A stretch of 64,000 bases of DNA, taken from NCBI GenBank assembly GCA_963795715.1, contig CAWCIY010000004.1:1-64000 (forward strand). The letters run 5' to 3'. Origin of the DNA: JAFEDN01 sp963795715. GTDB lineage: Bacteria; Pseudomonadota; Gammaproteobacteria; Coxiellales; Coxiellaceae. The translations under genes were made by a program, and so were the position numbers. A model generated the notes under the pieces. That model was given only the letters and a program-made list of their open reading frames with translations, did no database searches and was not told the origin of the DNA. Below, one piece after another: positions 57,322 through 64,000 of the stretch; position 1 is the first letter of the stretch; every line of letters starts with the position of its first letter.

Positions 57322-59253
57322 ATGCCTATGAATCTGACTCAAAAATTAATACAAGCGCATTTGATCAATGGAAAAATGATTGCCGGTGAAGAGATTGCTA
57401 TCAGGATCGATCAAACATTAACACAAGACGCCACCGGAACCTTGGTGATGCTTGAGCTAGAAGCCATGAAACTGAATCGAGTCAAAACCGAACTTTCTGT
57501 GCAATATGTCGATCATAATTTGATTCAAGTCGACTTTAAAAACCCCGACGATCACTTATTTCTGGAAAGCGCAGCCAAGCGATTTGGCATTTACTTTAGT
57601 CGCCCCGGCAACGGCGTTAGCCATCCCGTCCACATGGAATGTTTCGGCAAGCCTGGTAAAACATTGGCAGGTTCTGATAGTCATACTCCAGCAGCCGGGG
57701 CTTTAGGGATGCTAGCAATCGGTTGCGGCGGGATAGATGTCGCCTCCACTATGTCTGGATTGCCGCTGTATATCAAAATGCCCAAAATATGGGGGGTCAA
57801 AGTGAGCGGCCAATTACCTGATTGGGTGAGCGCTAAAGACGCTATTTTAGAATTATTAAGGCGTCACGATGTCAAAGGCGGTGTAGGCTATGTTATTGAA
57901 TATTATGGTCCCGGCTTGAAGCACCTGACTGTGATGGATCGGCATGTGATCGCCAATATGGGTGCTGAATTGGGTGCAACCACCACTGTTTTTCCATCCG
58001 ATAAGATAACCCGTGAATTCTTAGTCGGGCAAGACCGCTTGGATGATTGGCAAGAATTAACCGCAGATCCAGATGCGCAATATGATCGTAACGAAGAGCT
58101 CAATTTGAGTGATCTAGAACCGATGATTGCTTTACCCAGCAGCCCGGGTAATGTGGTACCCGTGCGTGAAGTAGCCGGTAAAGAAATTTATCAAGCTTAT
58201 ATTGGCTCATCGGCAAACCCAGGATTTCGTGATTATGCCATTTGTGCAGAAATGGTTAAGAATCGGCAAATAGCGGCAGGCGTTTCGTTTGATATCAACC
58301 CTGCATCTCGCAACGTACTAGAAGAATTGGCGCGCAATAATTACTTAGCTTACTTGATTCATGCCGGTGCACGCATACATCAAACCGGTTGTAATGGTTG
58401 TATTGGTATGGGTCAGGCGCCCGCTACCAAAAAAAATAGCTTGCGAACGGTGCCGCGAAATTTTCCAGGCCGTTCCGGAACTGACGATGATCTCGTTTTT
58501 TTATGCAGCCCGGAAACGGCCACTGCATCTGCATTACATGGAAAAATTACTGATCCGCGTGAGATGGATATGCGCTATCCCAAAATAAATTTACCCAAAA
58601 AACCAATCACCAATTACTCTATCCTGGAACGTCCATTGCCGGAAGATCAAGCAAAACAAGTACCGCTGATTAAAGGCCCCAATATTGTTACGCTTCCGAA
58701 GTTAGAACCTTTACCCAATTCATTGAATTTACCAATCTTACTTAAAGTGAAAGACAATATATCCACTGATACCATATTACCTGCTGGAGAAAAAGTGTTA
58801 CCTTATCGAAGCAATATTCCGAAGATCAGCGAATTTACTTATCACGCTCTTGATGAAACCTACGTCAAGCGTGCATTAGAACACCGCCCCAATGGCGGTC
58901 ATGTGATTATTGCTGGTGAAAACTATGGTCAAGGTTCTAGCCGCGAACACGCTGCTTTAGCACCGCGCTATCTAGGATTACGCATGGTCATCGCCAAAAG
59001 TTTTGCCAGAATTCATTGGCAAAATCTGATTAATTTTGGAATCCTGCCCCTTACCTTTATCAATCCCGCGGATTACGATCAACTGGCATTAGAAGATATT
59101 TTAACCATAGACAATTTACATAAAAGCATAGAAAAATCAAAGTTAACCCTATCCATTCAGGGAAAAGATAAAAATATTGAGGTACACCAGGATTTTTCCC
59201 CACGTCAAAGAGAGATTATTTTAGCCGGTGGTTTAATCAGCTATTCCCGCTGA
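57322..59253 (+). CDS. Aconitate hydratase, short single-chain type
   Basis: Converts citrate to isocitrate via a [4Fe-4S] cluster. At about 643 residues it is shorter than AcnA/AcnB (about 890/860) and belongs to the short aconitase type seen in scattered bacteria. Cluster Cys residues occur in GCGGIDVAS and QTGCNGCIGMGQAPA, and substrate residues in AGSDSHTPAAGALGML and GENYGQGSSREHAA. I start at ATG 57322 (MPMNLTQKLIQAHL), with AGGAGT upstream, not at ATG 57298. It stands alone and is divergent from tRNA-Leu/tig. Confidence 0.88.
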   Translation: MPMNLTQKLIQAHLINGKMIAGEEIAIRIDQTLTQDATGTLVMLELEAMKLNRVKTELSVQYVDHNLIQVDFKNPDDHLFLESAAKRFGIYFSRPGNGVSHPVHMECFGKPGKTLAGSDSHTPAAGALGMLAIGCGGIDVASTMSGLPLYIKMPKIWGVKVSGQLPDWVSAKDAILELLRRHDVKGGVGYVIEYYGPGLKHLTVMDRHVIANMGAELGATTTVFPSDKITREFLVGQDRLDDWQELTADPDAQYDRNEELNLSDLEPMIALPSSPGNVVPVREVAGKEIYQAYIGSSANPGFRDYAICAEMVKNRQIAAGVSFDINPASRNVLEELARNNYLAYLIHAGARIHQTGCNGCIGMGQAPATKKNSLRTVPRNFPGRSGTDDDLVFLCSPETATASALHGKITDPREMDMRYPKINLPKKPITNYSILERPLPEDQAKQVPLIKGPNIVTLPKLEPLPNSLNLPILLKVKDNISTDTILPAGEKVLPYRSNIPKISEFTYHALDETYVKRALEHRPNGGHVIIAGENYGQGSSREHAALAPRYLGLRMVIAKSFARIHWQNLINFGILPLTFINPADYDQLALEDILTIDNLHKSIEKSKLTLSIQGKDKNIEVHQDFSPRQREIILAGGLISYSR

Positions 59254-59300
59254 AGACAGCGGGAATAGCTTCGTTGTTTTTATCCCCCATCGCGTAAGGT
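59235..59300 (+). repeat. REP-like fragment, family A
   Basis: TTCCCGCTGAAGACAGCGGG followed by AATAGCTTCGTTGTTTTTAT. The TTCCCGCTGAA start and GCTTC...GTTTTTATCC wording match copies 1 and 2. It overlaps the aconitase stop and forms a good stem plus T-run, so it may also terminate transcription. Confidence 0.6.
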
Positions 59301-59323
59301 GAACACACGGAGTCGTCAGAATT

Positions 59324-59397
<74 letters not shown>

Positions 59398-59414
59398 AAA
59401 AATACGAGAAAGAA

Positions 59415-59793
59415 TCAAGTAAAGTCACTGGCTAATTTTTCTAAGTCCTTAATGGCTTTTTCGATTAATTCTTGTGAATGCTGCACATTACGAGAATTTG
59501 GTTGAGCCGGCTCTGCCAAAGTTTGACGGGCGCCTTCAATAGTATAACCTCGTCTCATAAAGCAATTCCCGAATTCGCCGCACCAGCAAAACCTCTGACC
59601 GTTGATAATAACGACGATTGCCTCGACGTTTAGCCGGATTTAACTGATCAAATTCTTGCTCCCAATAGCGGAGAACATGAGGTTTAAGCTGACATAATTC
59701 AGCCACTTCTCCAATTGTGAAATACAATTTCTCCGGAATATGGGGCAACTGATCACTTTTGGTCAGATTCGTCTTGCGTTTCTGAACCAGCAT
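59415..59793 (-). pseudogene. MerR-family regulator, frameshifted near its middle
   Basis: MLVQKRKTNLTKSDQLPHIP then the winged-helix IGEVAELCQLKPHVLRYWEQ with PAKRRGNRRYYQRSEV. The frame ends at 59536, but one shift near 59,563 restores RGYTIEGARQTLAEPAQP and a helical tail to TGA 59415-59417. This is the small MerR-like gene usually found after ihfA. It overlaps the ihfA end by 41 bases. Confidence 0.8.
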
Positions 59794-60076
59794 AATGTTC
59801 TACCTTTGAACGAAGTTTATGTCCAGCATGGAAAGTCACTACCCTTCTTGCAGTAATAGGTATTTCCTCACCTGTTTTTGGATTTCGTCCAGGCCTTTGC
59901 TTTTTATCTCTTAAATTAAAATTGCCAAAACCGGATAATTTCACCGATTCTCCATGCTCCAAAGCTTGGCGGATTTCTTCAAAAAACAATTCGATTAGGT
60001 CTTTAGCTTCCCGCTTATTTAAACCCATAACATTAAATAAATGTTCCGCCAAATCCGCCTTCGTGAGCGCAGCCAT
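59753..60076 (-). CDS. ihfA: Integration host factor alpha subunit
   Basis: DNA-bending nucleoid protein. 107 residues. The start MAALTKADLAEHLFNVMGLN, the LSGFGNFNLRDKKQRPGRNP loop and PITARRVVTFHAGHKL are classic IHF-alpha. It lies 3 bases after pheT. Confidence 0.95.
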   Translation of the reverse strand: MAALTKADLAEHLFNVMGLNKREAKDLIELFFEEIRQALEHGESVKLSGFGNFNLRDKKQRPGRNPKTGEEIPITARRVVTFHAGHKLRSKVEHYAGSETQDESDQK

Positions 60077-60079
60077 GTT

Positions 60080-62462
60080 TTACATCCTCAATTTAGCGTT
60101 AAATTCATGTCCCAAACCTTTGATTAAATCATCAACCAATGTTTGGATTTCATCATCCTTTAAAGTGCGTGAAGCATCTTGAAAGGTCATAGCCAGAGCA
60201 ACACTTTTGCTTCCTTTTTCAATATTCTGGCCTTGATAGACATCAAATATTTGCACATTATTCAATAATTTTCCAGCTTTTTGGATAATAAATTTTTCTA
60301 TGGCTTCAGCTGATATTGTTTTAGCCACAATTACAGCGATATCTCTACGAACGCTGGGGAACTTTGAAAAGTTTTTAAATTCAACAAGTTGTTTTATATT
60401 GATGAGATCAAACTTTAACTGAAAAACAATCACTGGCGCTATCAAATCACATTGCTCCAACAACTTAGGGTGTAAGGCGCCGAGATACCCTACCAGTTGC
60501 TCGTTACGCCAAATTTCGGCATTTTGACCTGGATGAAGCACCGGATGTTTACCTGGCCGCCAATAATATTCCCTGGGGGATCCTGTTAAAGCTAACAAAG
60601 CTTGCAAATCTCCTTTAACATCGTAAAAATCAACAGCACGAGCAGGCGCACCCCATTGCTCAGGAAAAACCTGTCCACTGGCAACCCCTCCAAGCATCAC
60701 TATTTGCTGCGGCTTATCTTGCGGTTGAAAAAAACAGCGGCCTATTTCAAATAAACGAATTCGTGGTAATTGCCGATTCTGATTATATTGCAACCGCTTG
60801 TAATAAACCGGGTAACAGACTGGTCCGCATTACACTCATATCCGGAGAAATCGGGTTAGCTAACGCTATCGGTTTGTTTTCTGGATCCAACCATTCTTGC
60901 CATCTAGGATGAACAAAACTGTAAGTAACTGCTTCGCAATAACCATGATCTGTAAAAAGGTTAAACCAACGTAATAAAGGGATGGTCCTTTCGGTATTGG
61001 ATCGAACTTTCATATCCACCCGCAACTTTTGCGGTGTAATCTCTTGATATCCCCGCAAACGACCTAATTCTTCAATTAAATCCACCTCTAACTTAAGATC
61101 AAAACGAAAACTAGGAATTTCAACCTGCCAGCCTTCCGAATATGAAGAGCATTTCAGGCCTAGCGATTGAAGGATAGATTCTACTTGTTGATCGGTGAAT
61201 TCCAACCCTAATATACGGACAATCTGCTTGCGTCGTAACTGTATGACCGGTTTTTTTGGGAGATATTCTAAATGGGTTTTTTCGGTGATGGGACCCGCCT
61301 CTCCACCTACGATATCTAAAATTAACTGAGTTGCCCGATCTAACGCAAGTTGAGGTAGCTCGTAATCCACACCTCGAGCATATCTAAAAGCTGAATCAGT
61401 CTGCAAACCATATCGACGAGCGGTCAAGCTCAAAGGTATGGGATTAAAAAAAGCACTTTCGAGAAAAATATGGCGGGTATTGACGGCTACTGAAGAAGAC
61501 ACCCCACCCATAACACCAGCGAGTGCTAAGGGCTGATTTTGGTCGGCGATGACTAGATCTTCGGAACTCAATTCCAATCTTCGGCCATCCAATAAAGTAA
61601 ACGCCTCACCTGATTTAGCTAATCGTACCTGGATATTTTCCGCAATATTTTCCAAATTAAAAGCATGCAAAGGCTGGCCTAATTCGAGCATTACATAATT
61701 GGTTATATCTACTACCGGATGGATACTGCGAATACCACTGCGACGTAAACGCTCTTGCATCCAAATGGGTGTCGTCACAGGGTGACGAATATTTTGCACC
61801 ACCCTGCCTAAATAACGAGGACATCGTTCCGGAGCCGCTACAGAAACCTTGAGCATTTCAATACTCTGGGTCTTGGCCGGCTGAATTTTTGCCCTATTGC
61901 TTTTAATTTTAAGTAAAGCTGCAGTTTCTCTGGCTAAACCCTGGATACTGAGGCAGTCACCTCTGTTAGCGGTAATGGAAAGATCCATGATTTGATCAGG
62001 CAAATTCAAATATTGTTTTAAATCTATTCCCAGTGGTGCATCTTCTGGCAATTCCAAAATATGACCTTCTTTGTCTTCTCCCAAACCCAATTCCCGGCTA
62101 GAACATATCATACCTTGAGAAGGCTGACCTCGAATAATGCTTTGTTTTATTTCAATACCACCCGGAAGTTTGGCATCCACCATCGCTAAAGCAATTTTCA
62201 AGCCAGGTCGAACATTGGTCCCGCCACAAACAATAGACAAAGGTTCGGATTTTCCAATATTTACTAAACAGCAATGCAAGCGCTTGGCGTCAGGATGTGG
62301 CCATTCTTTTTCAATTTGACCAATAACCACATTTTCAAACTCACCACTCGCCGGACGTAAGGAATCAACTTCCAAACCAGACATGGTAAATTTAGAAACT
62401 AAGTCCTCGGTATTTACCGGACTATCGAGCCATTCCTGTAACCATTGAACACTGAATTTCAT
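60080..62462 (-). pseudogene. pheT: Phenylalanyl-tRNA synthetase beta subunit, one frameshift
   Basis: Essential for charging tRNA-Phe. The first frame (62462 to 60783) includes MKFSVQWLQEWLDSPVNTED, the tRNA-binding domain (VVIGQIEKEWPHPDAKRLHC) and the B3/B4 editing domain, ending TSLLPGLLQAVA. The second frame, from about 60,793, starts YNQNRQLPRIRLFEIGRCF and runs to the anticodon-binding FDX domain at 60080. One indel near 60,790 separates them. Combined length is about 794 residues, as in E. coli. A sequencing error is likely because the gene is essential. Confidence 0.9.
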
Positions 62463-63450
62463 ACAAATTGAGTCAACATGCGTAAATCATTTTCAAACAA
62501 TATTCTTAAATCGGGAATACCGTAATGCAAGCATAGCCAGCCGATCTAAGCCTAAACCAAAAGCAAAACCAGATAAATTCTTCAGGGTCAATACCCACAT
62601 TTTTAAGAACTTGAGGATGCACCATGCCACAACCTAAAATTTCCAACCAACCCCCATCTGGTTTGCGAATATCCACTTCGGCAGATGGCTCAGTAAAAGG
62701 AAAAAAGCTGGGACGAAAACGAAATTCCAATTGAGTTTCAAAAAAATTCTGTAAAAAATCCTGCAATAATGCTTTAAGATGGCCCATGTGACACTGCCTA
62801 TCAATCACCAGCCCTTCTAATTGATGAAACATCGGTGTATGAGTCTGATCTGAATCACAACGATAAACACGTCCCAGAGTAATAAGACGCAAGGGCGGCG
62901 TTTGTTTTTTCATTTCCCGAATTTGTACATTAGAAGTATGGGTGCGCAATAAGAGGCCATTCGGGAAGAAAAAAGTGTCATGACTGTCACGAGCTGGGTG
63001 ATAACTCGGAATATTCAGCGCTTCAAAATTATGATAATCATCTTCAATTTCGGGGCCATCAGCCACATTAAAACCCATGGAAGTAAACAATTCAATGACT
63101 CGATGACGTACCTGAGTCACAGGATGCAAGCTACCTAGACTTTGAGCCTCTACCAGGCAAGGCTAATGTCGATGGTTTCTGCATGTAATTGTTGTTGAAG
63201 GTTTTGCTCGCTTAACCAGGTATCTTGTTGCGCCAATAACGCCTGCAGTTCTTGTTTAACTTGATTAATCAATTTGCCCATTTCTGGGCGTTCTTCCACA
63301 GGTAAATTGACCACTGCTTTGAGCAAAGCGGTGATGTGACCTTTTTTACCCAAGTAGGACACCCGCAAATGCTCTACGGTTTCTAGCATCAGCCGCTTTG
63401 GCTATTAAAGATTTGGCATTATCTAAAAAAGCAGCCAACTCATTGCGCAT
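62459..63450 (-). pseudogene. pheS: Phenylalanyl-tRNA synthetase alpha subunit, frameshifted
   Basis: ATG 63450 gives MRNELAAFLDNAKSLIAKAA, then a shift leads to LETVEHLRVSYLGKKGHITA, another near 63,155 to SLGSLHPVTQVRHRVIELF, and a last one near 62,570 to the end LRILFENDLRMLTQFV. Catalytic-core motifs are present: HDTFFFPNGLLLRTHTSNVQ and FRFRPSFFPFTEPSAEVD. Its TGA (62459-62461) overlaps the pheT ATG. Confidence 0.88.
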
Positions 63451-63458
63451 ACTGGCTA

Positions 63459-63813
63459 CTACTGAAGTGCTTGCTGAGCGGTTTGGGCCAATTGAGCAAA
63501 CGCAGTAGAATCATTTAAAGCGATATCCGCAAAATTTTGCGATCTAAATTGATATTGGCTTTTTTCAAACCATTCATCAATCGGCTATAGGAAAGCCCAT
63601 GCAATCGCGCGCCCGCATTAATACGGATAATCCACAATGCACGAAAATTCCGTTTATTTTGCCGGCGATCCCGATAAGCATATTGCGAGGCTTTGATGAC
63701 TGCCTGTTTAGCACACGATAAACACGGCTGCGCGCGCCATAATATCCTTTGGCTTCATTTAATAATTTTTTATGACGGGCTCTTGCCTGCACGCCTCTTT
63801 TGACTCTGGGCAT
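63459..63813 (-). pseudogene. rplT: Ribosomal protein L20, frameshifted
   Basis: MPRVKRGVQARARHKKLLNE through GYYGARSRVYRV matches L20. The frame then shifts (near 63,715) and again near 63,530; the end LAQTAQQALQ with TAG at 63459-63461 is readable in another frame. Span is 355 bases against the expected ~357. Confidence 0.88.
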
Positions 63814-63825
63814 ATTCTTTCTCCA

Positions 63826-64000
63826 CTAACTCAATAATTTATCGATATTCTGTAAATCACGCTCATGAACACGAGCCGGCCGACCAAGCTGGTTTTTTCG
63901 TTTCGGAGCTTTTTTAGTTAAAATATGGTTACGAAAAGCTTTTCTGCGTTTAATAGCTCCGGTACCTGTTCGACGGAACCTTTTAACAGCTCCGCGATTT
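63826..64000 (-). CDS. rpmI: Ribosomal protein L35 (partial, 5' end outside)
   Basis: Reading the minus strand from 63,999 gives NRGAVKRFRRTGTGAIKRR, then KAFRNHILTKKAPKRK and a C-terminus QNIDKLLS with TAG at 63826-63828. This is L35 with the first few residues beyond the window. It precedes rplT as in most bacteria. Confidence 0.9.
   Translation of the reverse strand, partial: NRGAVKRFRRTGTGAIKRRKAFRNHILTKKAPKRKNQLGRPARVHERDLQNIDKLLS

Overview
The window looks like two unrelated genomes joined end to end. Bases 1 to about 3,970 are GC-rich and carry myxobacteria-like genes: a lectin-fold lipoprotein, an exported protein, an ECF sigma factor with its companion protein, and the tail of an esterase. 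After about 3,970-4,080 the DNA becomes abruptly AT-rich and stays so to the end. The AT-rich part fits a gammaproteobacterium of the order Legionellales (Legionella/Coxiella/Rickettsiella relatives): a LbtU-type siderophore porin, candidate type IV secretion effectors with PmrA-like upstream boxes, an XYP-type cyclodipeptide synthase, and the standard gammaproteobacterial mla-murA, kds-lpt, lon-clpX-clpP-tig and rpmI-rplT-pheS-pheT-ihfA clusters. The join cuts a gene, so a chimeric contig is much more likely than gene transfer.

Layout of the AT-rich part. 4.1-11.3 kb is an accessory stretch: a broken Phd antitoxin, a large frame-broken effector-like gene, the siderophore porin, a membrane protein and a small kinase-like protein, separated by REP-like repeats. 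11.4-17.2 kb is a fatty-acid beta-oxidation cluster (fadE, thiolase, fadB-like), followed by a leucyl aminopeptidase. 18.7-20.4 kb holds a phosphoribosyltransferase/hydrolase pair and a dead PIN toxin. 20.4-23.4 kb is a SemiSWEET, PAS histidine kinase and response regulator operon. 23.5-27.0 kb is a cyclodipeptide synthase, methyltransferase and MFS exporter cluster with a 55-bp duplication and a 182-bp hairpin. 27.1-28.6 kb is an orphan type VI cassette: PAAR protein, Tae4-like amidase and a membrane protein that may give immunity.

28.9-39.8 kb is core envelope and translation biology. On the minus strand it reads mlaFEDCB-murA-nif3-tsaD-rlmJ; divergently, on the plus strand, kdsD-kdsC-lptC-lptA-lptB-hpf-npr. 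40.0-49.8 kb is an effector-like island: a 1,212-residue protein with a tandem internal duplication, two paralogous proteins of 842 and 816 residues with kinase-like residues and matching C-terminal tails, and a 288-residue unknown. 49.8-64.0 kb returns to housekeeping genes, an aconitase and two tRNAs.

Many genes that should be intact are split between frames: lon, clpX, clpP, tig, pheS, pheT, rplT, fadE and a merR gene. Several are essential and homology resumes in another frame, so most breaks are probably uncorrected indels in the assembly. The most interesting biology is the cyclodipeptide cluster, the effector island with shared PmrA-like boxes, and the PAAR/amidase cassette with its 23-codon leader.
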